Of a stretch of DNA of 64,000 nt, positions 24,501-38,900 are shown one piece after another; the first letter of the stretch is position 1; every line of letters begins with the position of its first letter. Under the pieces are notes generated by a model. That model did no database searches, was not told where the DNA came from, and was given only the letters and a program-made list of their open reading frames with translations. Source of the DNA: Owenia fusiformis (Eukaryota > Annelida > Polychaeta > Sabellida > Oweniidae); assembly GCA_903813345.2 (NCBI GenBank), contig CAIIXF020000011.1, positions 15,915,754-15,979,753 on the forward strand. The letters run 5' to 3'. The translations under genes and the position numbers were made by a program.

Positions 24501-26431
24501 AAAGGTAAATCTGGAAGAAATATTGTACATTAGGAAATAAAAATACTGTACTTACTTGAACCCCACATCCTAGAGATAATCTTCCATCCAGGGCAATGCT
24601 TCTTCAGTAACACACAGACATCACCAGAATAACAATATCCTCTGTAGAAACAGGTGTTGCAGGCAGATGGTGCATATTGAAGTTACTCTCATAAACTCAT
24701 AGGAAAGGACAGAAACTTATCTTCAGGGGAAGAGGAGTGCATCTGAAAGTACATACAAAATAGGAAAAGTTCAGCAATGGTTTCAATTTTCAATTTTTCA
24801 ACAAGGCTTCCGTGATCAAGACACTTCCATAACAGGGGGGGAGGGAATGCAAATCTCCAGTGAGATCATCTTTCAGCAGTTTGATCATCTTCCACCAGGA
24901 GGATCATCTTCCAACGGATGGATCATCTTCCAGCGGATGGATCATCTTCCAGCGAATGGATCATCTTTCAGAGAGCAGCTTGTCTTCAGATGAGTGGCTT
25001 GACTTTTTGCAAATGGCTCGTAATCTGGTAGATGGCTCATATTCCAGGAGCTGACTAATATTCTAGTGGTTGCCTCATCTTCAGTGGATGGCTCGTCTTC
25101 AAATGATTCTGCATCTTTATGAGGGTGACTCCTCTTCCAGGGGATGGATGATTTTCCAGACAGCATTTTCCATTCCAGTTGGTTTCATGGCTTCCAGTTT
25201 GTGGCTCAGATTCTATTGGGCTGATCAACCCCATGCTAAAGGCAAATCTGAAATACTGTAAATTTGAAAATAAAACTTCAGTACTTACTTGAACAGGATC
25301 CTGGAGACTTCTCTCATCTTGAACAAAGCTACCGCAGTCGCACAAGGACATCACCAGAATAACAACATCATATGTAGATACAGATGCAACAGACACCAGG
25401 TGCTTATTGTAGTTACGATTTGAAACATCCCGGAAAGGGTAGAAGTTTTAACCTCCAGGGTAAGAGGAATGCATCTGTAAGTACATATAAAATAGGAAGT
25501 CAGCAATGATTTAAATTTTGATTTGTTGTTACAATGCCAAAATGATTGAGCCACTTACTGAACAAGCGGAGGAGGGAATGCAAGACATTCCTTTTATTGA
25601 TTCTAGTAAATCTCTCATGGCCTTTCACCCCTCCCGGCTCAAGATTTACATCATCAAATCAACTAACTGCCTGAACAGAAGTATCTCTGTAGAAGTGAAT
25701 TGTGGTCTATATATTTTTAGAACATGAATTAAAATTATGTTTTTGAACATTGAATTACCCCCCACCCCCAAGACCAATATAATAATGAATAGTTGTATTC
25801 ATTTTTTTTTATTCATTCTTTTTTATATGTAAAGCCAACATACATATTATCTCCAAATTGGCTCTTCACTATAGCTAGTAGCTACCCTTACCTGTGTGGG
25901 TGTAACATTCCTGTCGTTTCTTTAGTTGCACACAGCTGTTAGTACAGGCAGTAGCAATATGCTTTGTAGATACATACACTGCAAACAACTGACCCAAATC
26001 ATTGATCCACTTCGAAAGACCACAACCAGGGTAGATATTGTCATGACCTGAAAGTACTTAAAAAAGAAAAAAAGTCAGCAATGATTTGACTTTTTTCCTT
26101 AAAAGAAACAAGTAAATATACCCATCTCACTGAAATGGCCATTTTTCAGATGTGAGTACATTTACATATAACTTTTAAGAGAATGCATGAACATGCAAAA
26201 TGTCACCACTGGCCATTTGTTAAAGATGCACTTGGTTACAGTAAGCCGAACACTAATTGATTACTGCAATCAAGAAGTTTCATCCATCCATCAGTTTGAG
26301 AATATAACATTATGTCAACACTTCTGTAGTGACATAAAAATCAAATCATTGCCCAGTAAGTACAGTTTACTAAAAACTATGAACAAAAATCATATCATTA
26401 CTGAATAAATTTTCAAATTGTTGCTTTAAAA
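21513..26431. repeat. Tandem unit 1 (type A), 4919 bp
   Basis: The unit is phased arbitrarily from GCTAGCA. Its non-minisatellite length is 4330 bp, plus 31 copies of the 19-bp motif. Type A signs are AACTAAGATAACTC before the minisatellite, CATCTTCCAGCAGG, CCTCTGTAGAAACAGGTG, and CATCCATCCATC near the right end; most are shared with unit 4. No complete gene is seen. Confidence 0.95.
23691..24279. repeat. 19-bp minisatellite, 31 copies (unit 1)
   Basis: Repeats of TTGGTTGCTCTTCTTCCAG and the variant TTGGTTGTTCATCTTCCAG run without any indel: 589 bp is exactly 31 x 19. The central block is a run of the TTCAT variant, with the CTCTT variant on both sides. Degenerate 19-20 bp relatives continue outward on both sides (about 23470-24440 and 24860-25200). 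Confidence 0.97.
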
Positions 26432-26580
26432 GCTAGCATTATAGTATTCAAATGATCAAGACCAAATTGATAGAGCTAGAACTATTTTGTTGGTAAGTTT
26501 TCAAAGTCTCAGAATGAAAATTACCAAACACATGCAAACAGAACCACTGTTCCTTGTGTTGCAGCCAAGAACCTGCTTTG
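25892..26580 (-). CDS. Exon-like pair in the tandem unit, function unknown
   Basis: On the - strand an open 56-bp segment (26525-26580, reading KAGSWLQHKEQWFCLHVF) has a TTTCCAG acceptor and a GTAATT donor. A 156-bp segment (25892-26047, beginning HDNIYPGCGLSKWIND and ending ECYTHT) has a TTTCAG acceptor and a GTAAGG donor. The phases match: the first ends on G, and G plus GT makes glycine. The same pair recurs at 30611-31300, 35390-36079, 40259-40947, 45004-45693 and 49763-50451. A diverged version (21054-21193 with 21610-21665) also stays open. I cannot connect it to a start codon or to a downstream exon without hitting stops, and the family is unknown. It could be a pseudogene fragment carried by the repeat. 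Confidence 0.35.
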
Positions 26581-29500
26581 CTGGAAATACAAAAAAGGTG
26601 CTGTAGTACTTGTTAATATTACGATTTAAATATATTGCAAAAATTCAAATCAATTAGGAGGGATGGAGTAAGGTAAATGTACACATAGTAATACATCTTA
26701 ACTAGGTAAAAAATACTGCTTCCAGCGCTGTATAGCTGATTCTTCTGGTGGGTGTATGGTCCAGTGAAAAGAGATTTCATTTATTAGTAACTTCCGCATG
26801 CAACAGTAGTAGTTGTAGTTCAGGCAAGGAGCAGTCTTTAACCCTCTTCAAAACACCTGCAATGAGAAAATGATTTTACTGTCTACCTTAACTCCAAAGC
26901 ATGCAAGGGATTATCATTTGCAAAAAAGTTGCCAAGTTGCCTTTATCAATCAGATTCTAGGTCGTAAATACCTAGATGGTTGATTGCTTATTGGACCAAA
27001 ACATGGTCGCATTAACACTGACCTCAAAACAAGAAAAAAACAGTCAAATTGAAAAATTGATGATGATTTGATGAAACTTAAGATCATCTACCAACTCGCA
27101 CCAAAAAAGAGAATCGGTATCCGAAAACTGAGACTAACATACCAAGGTATGTTAAATCTCAGGTGAAAATGAGTTTATAAAAAAAAATATGAAGACAATA
27201 TTTTCCAAATATAGCACACATTACTTCCATTTTGATAAAACCAGGTGGATTCCATTATTCTTTCATGTCAGAACATAGAATCTGTTAGGAAGCTTTCAAG
27301 CCAACACACCTTAACAAAAGATCAAACATTGGGTGACCATCCCCCTGCTCATGCTGTATGCTGTCCAGAGAGATTAAGAAGAATAACAAGAATGACATCC
27401 TCGGCCATGCATAATTAGGATACACCACATTAAAAAGATGAAATACAAGACCATACCACTGTCAATTCCCAATAGTACCTTTACTGTAACACTGATAAGC
27501 AATGTCTACCTACCTAAAGAGTACAAGGTAACATGTATCAACCCCAAGGCCATTCCGTACAGATCCAAGTGAACTCTTGCTGCGTCCTCACGAGATCTCT
27601 GGATCACACTATATCCGTCATAGCTAACTACTAACATTACAATACGAGCAAGTAAAAATGAGTGGACCTTCACCAGAGCTCAACGATACCCCTCCAGAAC
27701 GACCCAATGCATGCCGGCACCACAGCATGCATTGAAGAAAGAAAATTCAGAATACCTCCTCCTGGTGGGTGCAAGACCCACCATTTTGACCTGCAAGTAA
27801 AGAATGCTTTCACCAGCCATCAGAATATAGGCAAAACAAAGAACCAAGCTCAACAATAAGAATCCAACTTGGAAACTGTTGGTCGGGACTTACAAGGAAT
27901 TGATACCTGAAACCCATGCATCTAGAGATTGATAGACACTGATCATCAGAATCACAGTGGAGGTACTACGAGGAACATCAAACGGTATGACCAAGTAAAC
28001 CAGAGCTCTCAATGCAATGGATCAGAATGACCCATGCTCAACGATGCCATTCTTAGATATTCCTCAAAATCAATCGGGACAACATAAAACATGAACAGGG
28101 GAAGGCCTCCCAACACTTGATCAAGTGTTAAGACATGTTTAGCCATCCAGCCTCCTAGCAGATTCCAGGTTCCTTCACTCCAGAATAATGGGTCGGCCAA
28201 CAAAATCCACCGGTTCAATCAAAATGGAAGGTGTCCCACTAACGAGAAAACCTGCCGCTCCTAAACCATAGATGGAAAACATGTCTAGCTGGTAGATGAC
28301 CCCATATGGAATAACTAAGATAACTTAACCAAATAACTAAGAAAACTCAACAAGATTACTTAACTTAGGTGACAGGAACTTTGTGATGAGGCTCATCTTT
28401 AAGGGAGTGGAGTCCAGGAGGCGACTCATTTTCCAGTGCATGGCTTATCTTTCAGGGGATTGCTCATTTTCCAGGGGATTGTTCATTTTCCAGTGGGTGG
28501 CTCATCTCTCAGCGGGTGGATCATCTCCCAGCAGGTTGCTCAATTGCCAGCAGGTGGATCATCTTCCAGTGGAATGCTCATCTTGCAGTGGGTTGTTCAT
28601 CTTCCAGTGGGTTGTTCATCTTCCAGTTGGTTGCTCTTCTTCCAGTTGGTTGCTCTTCTTCCAGTTGGTTGCTCTTCTTCCAGTTGGTTGCTCTTCTTCC
28701 AGTTGGTTGCTCTTCTTCCAGTTGGTTGCTCTTCTTCCAGTTGGTTGCTCTTCTTCCAGTTGGTTGTTCATCTTCCAGTTGGTTGTTCATCTTCCAGTTG
28801 GTTGCTCTTCTTCCAGTTGGTTGCTCTTCTTCCAGTTGGTTGCTCTTCTTCCAGTTGGTTGCTCTTCTTTCAGTTGGTTTCTCTTCTTTTAGTTGGTTGC
28901 TCTTCTTCCAGTTGGTTGCTCTTCTTCCAGTTGGTTACTCTTCTTCCAGTTGGTTGCTCTTCTTCCAGTTGGTTGCTCTTCTTCCAGTGGGTTGCTCATC
29001 TTCCAGCGGGTGAATTATCTTCTAGTGGTTGAATTATCTTTCAGTGGGTGGATCATCTTCTAGCAGTTGGATCATCTTCAAGGTTGCCATCTTCCACCAG
29101 ATAGATCATCTTCAACTGGGAACTTGGCTTTTCAATGGGGGACTTGCCTTGCAGTGTGTGGCTTCCAGTGTGTGGCTCAGGTACTAGTGGGCTGACCACC
29201 TCCAAGCTAAAGGTAAATCTGGAAGAAATATTGTACATTAGGAAATAAAAATACTGTACTTACTTGAACCCCACATCCTAGAGATAATCTTCCATCCAGG
29301 GCAATGCTTCTTCAGTCACACACAGACATCACCAGAATAACAATATCCTATGTAGAAACAGGCGTTGCAGGCAGATGGTGCATATTGAAGTTACTCTCAT
29401 AAACTCATAGGAAAGGACAGAAACTTATCTTCAAGGGAAGAGGAGTGCATCTGAAAGTACATACAAAATAGGAAAAGTTCAGCAATGGTTTCAATTTTCA

Positions 29501-31151
29501 ATCTTTTAACAAGGCTTCCGTGATCAAGACACTTCCATAACAGGGGGGGGAGGGAATGCAAATCTCCAGTGAGATCATCTTTCAGCAGTTTGATCATCTT
29601 TCAGCAGTTTGATCATCTTCCACCATGAGGATCATCTTCCAATGGATGGATCATCTTCCAGCGGATGGATCATCTTCCAGCGAATGGATCATCTTTCAGA
29701 GAGCAGCTTGTCTTCAGATGAGTGGCTTGACTTTTTGCAAATGGCTCGTAATCTGGTAGATGGCTCATATTCCAGGAGCTGACTAATATTCTAGTGGTTG
29801 CCTCATCTTCAGTGGATGGCTCGTCTTCAAATGATTCTGCATCTTTATGAGGGTGACTCCTCTTCCAGGGGATGGATGATTTTCCAGACAGCATTTTCCG
29901 TTACAGTTGGTTTCATGGCTTCCAGTTTGTGGCTCAGATTCTATTGGGCTGATCAACCCCATGCTAAAGGCAAATCTGAAATACTGTAAATTTGAAAATA
30001 AAACTTCAGTACTTACTTGAACAGGATCCTGGAGACTTCTCTCATCTTGAACAAAGCTACCGCAGTCGCACAAGGACATCACCAGAATAACATCATATGT
30101 AGATACAGGTGCAACAGACACCAGGTGCTTATTGTAGTTACGATTTGAAACATCCCGGAAAGGGTAGAAGTTTTAACCTCCAGGGTAAGAGGAATGCATC
30201 TGTAAGTACATATAAAATAGGAAGTCAGCAATGATTTAAATTTTGATTTGTTGTTACAATGCCAAAATGATTGAGCCACTTACTGAACAAGCGGAGGAGG
30301 GAATGCAAGACATTCCTTTTATTGATTCTAGTAAATCTCTCATGGCCTTTCACCCCTCCCGGCTCAAGATTTACATCATCAAATCAACTAACTGCCTGAA
30401 CAGAAGTATCTCTGTAGAAGTGAATTGTGGTCTATATATTTTTAGAACATGAATTAAAATTATGTTTTTGAACATTGAATTACCCCCCACCCCCAAGACC
30501 AATATAATGAATAGTTGTATTCATTTTTTATTCATTCTTTTTGATATGTAAAGCCAACATACATATTATCTCCAAATTGGCTCTTCACTATAGCTAGTAG
30601 CTACCCTTACCTGTGTGGGTGTAACATTCCTGTTGTTTCTTTAGTTGCACACAGCTGTTAGTACAGGCAGTAGCAATATGCTTTGTAGATACATACACTG
30701 CAAACAACTGACCCAAATCATTGATCCACTTCGAAAGACCACAACCAGGGTAGATATTGTCATGACCTGAAAGTACTTAAAAAAGAAAAAAAAGTCAGCA
30801 ATGATTTGACTTTTTTCCTTAAAAGAAATAAGTAAATATACCCATCTCACTGAAATGGCCATTTTTCAGATGTGAGTACATTTACATATAACTTTTAAGA
30901 GAATGCATGAACATGCAAAATGTCACCACTGGCCATTTGTTAAAGATGCACTTGGTTACAGTAAGCCGAACACTAATTGATTACTGCAATCAAGAAGTTT
31001 CATCCACCCATCAGTTTGAGAATATAACATTATGTCAACACTTCTGTAGTGACATAAAAATCAAATCATTGCCCAGTAAGTACAGTTTACTAAAAACTAT
31101 GAACAAAAATCATATCATTACTGAATAAATTTTCAAATTGTTGCTTTAAAA
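26432..31151. repeat. Tandem unit 2 (type B), 4720 bp
   Basis: Its length without the minisatellite is 4359 bp. Type B signs shared with unit 5 are GGTCCAGTGAAAAGAGATTTC-like sequence near 26760, ATACACCACATT, CAGTCACACA, GGCTTTTCAATG, CCACCATGAGG, a duplicated TTTCAGCAGTTTGATCATC, and CATCCACCCATC. Confidence 0.95.
28627..28987. repeat. 19-bp minisatellite, 19 copies (unit 2)
   Basis: 361 bp is exactly 19 x 19. It has the same two variants as unit 1, with only two TTCAT-type copies in the centre. Confidence 0.97.
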
Positions 31152-34100
31152 GCTAGCATTATAGTATTCAAATGATCAAGATCAAATTGATAGAGCTAGA
31201 ACTATTTTGTTGGTAAGTTTTCAAAGTCTCAGAATGAAAATTACCAAACACATGCAAACAGAACCACTGTTCCTTGTGTTGCAGCCAAGAACCTGCTTTG
31301 CTGGAAATACAAAAAAGGTGCTGTAGTACTTGTTAATATTACGATTTAAATATATTGCAAAAATTCAAATCAATTAGGAGGGATGGAGTAAGGTACATGT
31401 ACACATAGTAATACATCTTAACTAGGTAAAAAATACTGCTTCCAGCGCTGTATAGCTGATTCTTCTGGTGGGTGTATGGTCCTGTGAAAAGAGAATTCAT
31501 TTATTAGTAACTTCCGCATGCAACAGTAGTAGTTGTAGTTCAGGCAAGGAGCAGTCTTTAACCCTCTTCAAAACACCTGCAATGAGAAAATGATTTTACT
31601 GTCTACCTTAACTCCAAAGCATGCAAGGGATTATCATTTGCAAAAAAGTTGCCAAGTTGCCTTTATCAATCAGATTCTAGGTCGTAAATACCTAGATGGT
31701 TGATTGCTTATTGGACCAAAACATGGTCGCATTAACACTGACCTCAAAACAAGAAAAAACAGTCAAATTGAAAAATTGATGATGATTTGATGAAACTTAA
31801 GATCATCTACCAACTCGCACCAGAAAAGAGAATCGGTATCCGAAAACTGAGACTAACATACCAAGGTATGTTAAATCTCAGGTGAAAATGAGTTTATAAA
31901 AAAAAATATGAAGACAATATTTTCCAAATATAGCACACATTACTTCCATTTTGATAAAACCAGGTGGATTCCATTATTCTTTCATGTCAGAACATAGAAT
32001 CTGTTAGGAAGCTTTCAAGCCAACACACCTTAACAAAAGATCAAACATTGGGTGACCATCCCCCTGCTCATGCTGTATGCTGTCCAGAGAGATTAAGAAG
32101 AATAACAAGAATGACATCCTCGGCCATGCATAATTAGGATACATCACATTAAAAAGATGAAATACAAGACCATACCACTGTCAATTCCCAATAGTACCTT
32201 TACTGTAACACTGATAAGCAATGTCTACCTACCTAAAGAGTACAAGGTAACATGTATCAACCCCAAGGCCATTCCGTACAGATCCAAGTGAACTCTTGCT
32301 GCGTCCTCACGAGATCTCTGGATCACACTATATCCGTCATAGCTAACTACTAACATTACAATACGAGCAAGTAAAAATGAGTGGACCTTCACCAGAGCTC
32401 AACGATACCCCTCCAGAACGACCCAATGCATGCCGGCACCACAGCATGCATTGAAGAAAGAAAATTCAGAATACCTCCTCCTGGTGGGTGCAAGACCCAC
32501 CATTTTGACCTGCAAGTAAAGAATGCTTTCACCAGCCATCAGAATATAGGCAAAACAAAGAACCAAGCTCAACAATAAGAATCCAACTTGGAAACTGTTG
32601 GTCGGGACTTACAAGGAATTGATACCTGAAACCCATGCATCTAGAGATTGATAGACACTGATCATCAGAATCACAGTGGAGGTACTACGAGGAACATCAA
32701 ACGGTATGACCAAGTAAACCAGAGCTCTCAATGCAATGGATCAGAATGACCCATGCTCAACGATGCCATTCTTAGATATTCCTCAAAATCAATCGGGACA
32801 ACATAAAACATGAACAGGGGAAGGCCTCCCAACACTTGATCAAGTGTTAAGACATGTTTAGCCATCCAGCTTCCTAGCAGATTCCAGGTTCCTTCACTCC
32901 AGAATAATGGGTCGGCCAACAAAATCCACCGGTTCAATCAAAATGGAAGGTGTCCCACTAACGAGAAAACCTGCCGCTCCTAAACCATAGATGGAAAACA
33001 TGTCTAGCTGGTAGATGACCCCATATGGAATAACTAAGATAACTTAACCAAATAACTAAGAAAACTCAACAAGATTACTTAACTTAGGTGACAGGAACTT
33101 TGTGATGAGGCTCATCTTTAAGGGAGTGGAGTCCAGGAGGCGACTCATTTTCCAGTGCATGGCTTATCTTTCAGGGGATTGCTCATTTTCCAGGGGATTG
33201 TTCATTTTCCAGTGGGTGGCTCATCTCTCAGCGGGTGGATCATCTCCCAGCAGGTTGCTCAATTGCCAGCAGGTGGATCATCTTCCAGTGGAATGCTCAT
33301 CTTGCAGTGGGTTGTTCATCTTGCAGTGGGTTGTTCATCTTCCAGTTGGTTGTTCATCTTCCAGTTGGTTGCTCTTCTTCCAGTTGGTTGCTCTTCTTCC
33401 AGTTGGTTGCTCTTCTTCCAGTTGGTTGCTCTTCTTCCAGTTGGTTGCTCTTCTTCCAGTTGGTTGCTCTTCTTCCAGTTGGTTGTTCATCTTCCAGTTG
33501 GTTGTTCATCTTCCAGTTGGTTGTTCATCTTCCAGTTGGTTGTTCATCTTCCAGTTGGTTGTTCATCTTCCAGTTGGTTGTTCATCTTCCAGTTGGTTGC
33601 TCTTCTTCCAGTTGGTTGCTCTTCTTTCAGTTGGTTGCTCTTCTTTTAGTTGGTTGCTTTTCTTCCAGTTGGTTGCTCTTCTTCCAGTTGGTTACTCTTC
33701 TTCCAGTTGGTTGCTCTTCTTCCAGTTGGTTGCTCTTCTTCCAGTTGGTTGCTCTTCTTCCAGTTGGTTGCTCATCTTCCAGTGGGTTGCTCATCTTCCA
33801 GCGGGTGAATTATCTTCCAGCGGTTGAATTATCTTTCAGTGGGTGGATCATCTTCTAGCAGTTGGATCATCTTCAAGGTTGCCATCTTCCACCAGATAGA
33901 TCATCTTCAACTGGGAACTTGGCTTTCCAATGGGGGACTTGCCTTGCAGTGTGTGGCTTCCAGTGTGTGGCTCAGGTACTAGTGGGCTGACCACCTCCAA
34001 GCTAAAGGTAAATCTGGAAGAAATATTGTACATTAGGAAAAAAAAATACTGTACTTACTTGAACCCCACATCCTAGAGATAATCTTCCATCCAGGGCAAT

Positions 34101-35930
34101 GCTTCTTCAGTAACACACAGACATCACCAGAATAACAATATCCTATGTAGAAACAGGCGTTGCAGGCAGATGGTGCATATTGAAGTTACTCTCATAAACT
34201 CATAGGAAAGGACAGAAACTTATCTTCGGGGGAAGAGGAGTGCATCTGAAAGTACATACAAAATAGGAAAAGTTCAGCAATGGTTTCAATTTTCAATTTT
34301 TCAACAAGGCTTCCGTGATCAAGACACTTCCATAACAGGGGGGGGAGGGAATGCAAATCTCCAGTGAGATCATCTTTCAGCAGTTTGATCATCTTCCACC
34401 AGGAGGATCATCTTCCAACGGATGGATCATCTTCCAGCGGATGGATCATCTTCCAGCGAATGGATCATCTTTCAGAGAGCAGCTTGTCTTCAGATGAGTG
34501 GCTTGACTTTTTGCAAATGGCTCGTAATCTGGTAGATGGCTCATATTCCAGGAGCTGACTAATATTCTAGTGGTTGCCTCATCTTCAGTGGATGGCTCGT
34601 CTTCAAATGATTCTGCATCTTTATGAGGGTGACTCCTCTTCCAGGGGATGGATGATTTTCCAGACAGCATTTTCCATTCCAGTTGGTTTCATGGCTTCCA
34701 GTTTGTGGCTCAGATTCTATTGGGCTGATCAACCCCATGCTAAAGGCAAATCTGAAATACTGTAAATTTGAAAATAAAACTTCAGTACTTACTTGAACAG
34801 GATCCTGGAGACTTCTCTCATCTTGAACAAAGCTACCGCAGTCGCACAAGGACATCACCAGAATAACAACATCATATGTAGATACAGGTGCAACAGACAC
34901 CAGGTGCTTATTGTAGTTACGATTTGAAACATCCCGGAAAGGGTAGAAGTTTTAACCTCCAGGGTAAGAGGAATGCATCTGTAAGTACATATAAAATAGG
35001 AAGTCAGCAATGATTTAAATTTTGATTTGTTGTTACAATGCCAAAATGATTGAGCCACTTACTGAACAAGCGGAGGAGGGAATGCAAGACATTCCTTTTA
35101 TTGATTCTAGTAAATCTCTCATGGCCTTTCACCCCTCCCGGCTCAAGATTTACATCATCAAATCAACTAACTGCCTGAACAGAAGTATCTCTGTAGAAGT
35201 GAATTGTGGTCTATATATTTTTAGAACATGAATTAAAATTATGTTTTTGAACATTGAATTACCCCCCACCCCCAAGACCAATATAATGAATAGTTGTATT
35301 CATTTTTTATTCATTCTTTTTGATATGTAAAGCCAACATACATATTATCTCCAAATTGGCTCTTCACTATAGCTAGTAGCTACCCTTACCTGTGTGGGTG
35401 TAACATTCCTGTCGTTTCTTTAGTTGCACACAGCTGTTAGTACAGGCAGTAGCAATATGCTTTGTAGATACATACACTGCAAACAACTGACCCAAATCAT
35501 TGATCCACTTCGAAAGACCACAACCAGGGTAGATATTGTCATGACCTGAAAGTACTTAAAAAAGAAAAAAAAGTCAGCAATGATTTGACTTTTTTCCTTA
35601 AAAGAAACAAGTAAATATACCCATCTCACTGAAATGGCCATTTTTCAGATGTGAGTACATTTACATATAACTTTTAAGAGAATGCATGAACATGCAAAAT
35701 GTCACCACTGGCCATTTGTTAAAGATGCACTTGGTTACAGTAAGCCGAACACTAATTGATTACTGCAATCAAGAAGTTTCATTGACCCATCAGTTTGAGA
35801 ATATAACATTATGTCAACACTTCTGTAGTGACATAAAAATCAAATCATTGCCCAGTAAGTACAGTTTACTAAAAACTATGAACAAAAATCATATCATTAC
35901 TGAATAAATTTTCAAATTGTTGCTTTAAAA
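31152..35930. repeat. Tandem unit 3 (type C), 4779 bp
   Basis: Its length without the minisatellite is 4342 bp. Type C signs shared with unit 6 are GATCAAGATCAAATTG, CACCAGAAAAGAG, a second GTTCATCTTGCAGTGGG before the minisatellite, and CATTAGGAAAAAAAAAT. Confidence 0.95.
33346..33782. repeat. 19-bp minisatellite, 23 copies (unit 3)
   Basis: 437 bp is exactly 23 x 19, with six central TTCAT-type copies and CTCTT-type copies on both sides. Confidence 0.97.
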
Positions 35931-38900
35931 GCTAGCATTATAGTATTCAAATGATCAAGACCAAATTGATAGAGCTAGAACTATTTTGTTGGTAAGTTTT
36001 CAAAGTCTCAGAATGAAAATTACCAAACACATGCAAACAGAACCACTGTTCCTTGTGTTGCAGCCAAGAACCTGCTTTGCTGGAAATACAAAAAAGGTGC
36101 TGTAGTACTTGTTAATATTACGATTTAAATATATTGCAAAAATTCAAATCAATTAGGAGGGATGGAGTAAGGTACATGTACACATAGTAATACATCTTAA
36201 CTAGGTAAAAAATACTGCTTCCAGCGCTGTATAGCTGATTCTTCTGGTGGGTGTATGGTCCTGTGAAAAGAGAATTCATTTATTAGTAACTTCTGCATGC
36301 AACAGTAGTAGTTGTAGTTCAGGCAAGGAGCAGTCTTTAACCCTCTTCAAAACACCTGCAATGAGAAAATGATTTTACTGTCTACCTTAACTCCAAAGCA
36401 TGCAAGGGATTATCATTTGCAAAAAGGTTGCCAAGTTGCCTTTATCAATCAGATTCTAGGTCGTAAATACCTAGATGGTTGATTGCTTATTGGACCAAAA
36501 CATGGTCGCATTAACACTGACCTCAAAACAAGAAAAAAACAGTCAAATTGAAAAATTGATGATGATTTGATGAAACTTAAGATCATCTACCAACTCGCAC
36601 CAAAAAAGAGAATCGGTATCCGAAAACTGAGACTAACATACCAAGGTATGTTAAATCTCAGGTGAAAATGAGTTTATAAAAAAAAATATGAAGACAATAT
36701 TTTCCAAATATAGCACACATTACTTCCATTTTGATAAAACCAGGTGGATTCCATTATTCTTTCATGTCAGAACATAGAATCTGTTAGGAAGCTTTCAAGC
36801 CAACACACCTTAACAAAAGATCAAACATTGGGTGACCATCCCCCTGCTCATGCTGTATGCTGTCCAGAGAGATTAAGAAGAATAACAAGAATGACATCCT
36901 CGGCCATGCATAATTAGGATACATCACATTAAAAAGATGAAATACAAGACCATACCACTGTCAATTCCCAATAGTACCTTTACTGTAACACTGATAAGCA
37001 ATGTCTACCTACCTAAAGAGTACAAGGTAACATGTATCAACCCCAAGGCCATTCCGTACAGATCCAAGTGAACTCTTGCTGCGTCCTCACGAGATCTCTG
37101 GATCACACTATATCCGTCATAGCTAACTACTAACATTACAATACGAGCAAGTAAAAATGAGTGGACCTTCACCAGAGCTCAACGATACCCCTCCAGAACG
37201 ACCCAATGCATGCCGGCACCACAGCATGCATTGAAGAAAGAAAATTCAGAATACCTCCTCCTGGTGGGTGCAAGACCCACCATTTTGACCTGCAAGTAAA
37301 GAATGCTTTCACCAGCCATCAGAATATAGGCAAAACAAAGAACCAAGCTCAACAATAAGAATCCAACTTGGAAACTGTTGGTCGGGACTTACAAGGAATT
37401 GATACCTGAAACCCATGCATCTAGAGATTGATAGACACTGATCATCAGAATCACAGTGGAGGTACTACGAGGAACATCAAACGGTATGACCAAGTAAACC
37501 AGAGCTCTCAATGCAATGGATCAGAATGACCCATGCTCAACGATGCCATTCTTAGATATTCCTCAAAATCAATCGGGACAACATAAAACATGAACAGGGG
37601 AAGGCCTCCCAACACTTGATCAAGTGTTAAGACATGTTTAGCCATCCAGCCTCCTAGCAGATTCCAGGTTCCTTCACTCCAGAATAATGGGTCGGCCAAC
37701 AAAATCCACCGGTTCAATCAAAATGGAAGGTGTCCCACTAACGAGAAAACCTGCCGCTCCTAAACCATAGATGGAAAACATGTCTAGCTGGTAGATGACC
37801 CCATATGGAATAACTAAGATAACTTAACCAAAAAACAAATAACTAAGATAACTCAACAAGATTACTTAACTTAGGTGACAGGAACTTTGTGATGAGGCTC
37901 ATCTTTAAGGGAGTGGAGTCCAGGAGGCGACTCATTTTCCAGTGCATGGCTTATCTTTCAGGGGATTGCTCATTTTCCAGGGGATTGTTCATTTTCCAGT
38001 GGGTGGCTCATCTCTCAGCGGGTGGATCATCTTCCAGCAGGTTGCTCAATTGCCAGCAGGTGGATCATCTTCCAGTGGAATGCTCATCTTGCAGTGGGTT
38101 GTTTATCTTCCAGTTGGTTGTTCATCTTCCAGTTGGTTGCTCTTCTTCCAGTTGGTTGCTCTTCTTCCAGTTGGTTGCTCTTCTTCCAGTTGGTTGCTCT
38201 TCTTCCAGTTGGTTGTACATCTTCCAGTTGGTTGTTCATCTTCCAGTTGGTTGTTCATCTTCCAGTTGGTTGTTCATCTTCCAGTTGGTTGTTCATCTTC
38301 CAGTTGGTTGTTCATCTTCCAGTTGGTTGTTCATCTTCCAGTTGGTTGTTCATCTTCCAGTTGGTTGTTCATCTTCCAGTTGGTTGTTCATCTTCCAGTT
38401 GGTTGTTCATCTTCCAGTTGGTTGTTCATCTTCCAGTTGGTTGCTCTTCTTCAAGTTGGTTGCTCTTCTTTCAGTTGGTTGCTCTTCTTTTAGTTGGTTG
38501 CTTTTCTTCCAGTTGGTTGCTCTTCTTCCAGTTGGTTGCTCTTCTTCCAGTTGGTTACTCTTCTTCCAGTTGGTTGTTCTTCTTCCAGTTGGTTGCTCTT
38601 CTTCCAGTTGGTTGCTCTTCTTCCAGTTGGTTGCTCATCTTCCAGTGGGTTGCTCATCTTCCAGCGGGTGAATTATCTTCCAGCGGTTGAATTATCTTTC
38701 AGTGGGTGGATCATCTTCTAGCAGTTGGATCATCTTCAAGGTTGCCATCTTCCACCAGATAGATCATCTTCAACTGGGAACTTGGCTTTCCAATGGGGGA
38801 CTTGCCTTGCAGTGTGTGGCTTCCAGTGTGTGGCTCAGGTACTAGTGGGCTGACCACCTCCAAGCTAAAGGTAAATCTGGAAGAAATATTGTACATTAGG

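Noticed and set aside
25055-25480. Minus-strand frame containing STYDVVILVMSLCDCGSF with a GTAAGT donor, in each unit
   Set aside because: A related second copy per unit (near 24560-24740) has an in-frame stop. The upstream part contains TAA just after the acceptor, and splicing to the next acceptor gives an immediate stop in the natural phase. Probably a relic.
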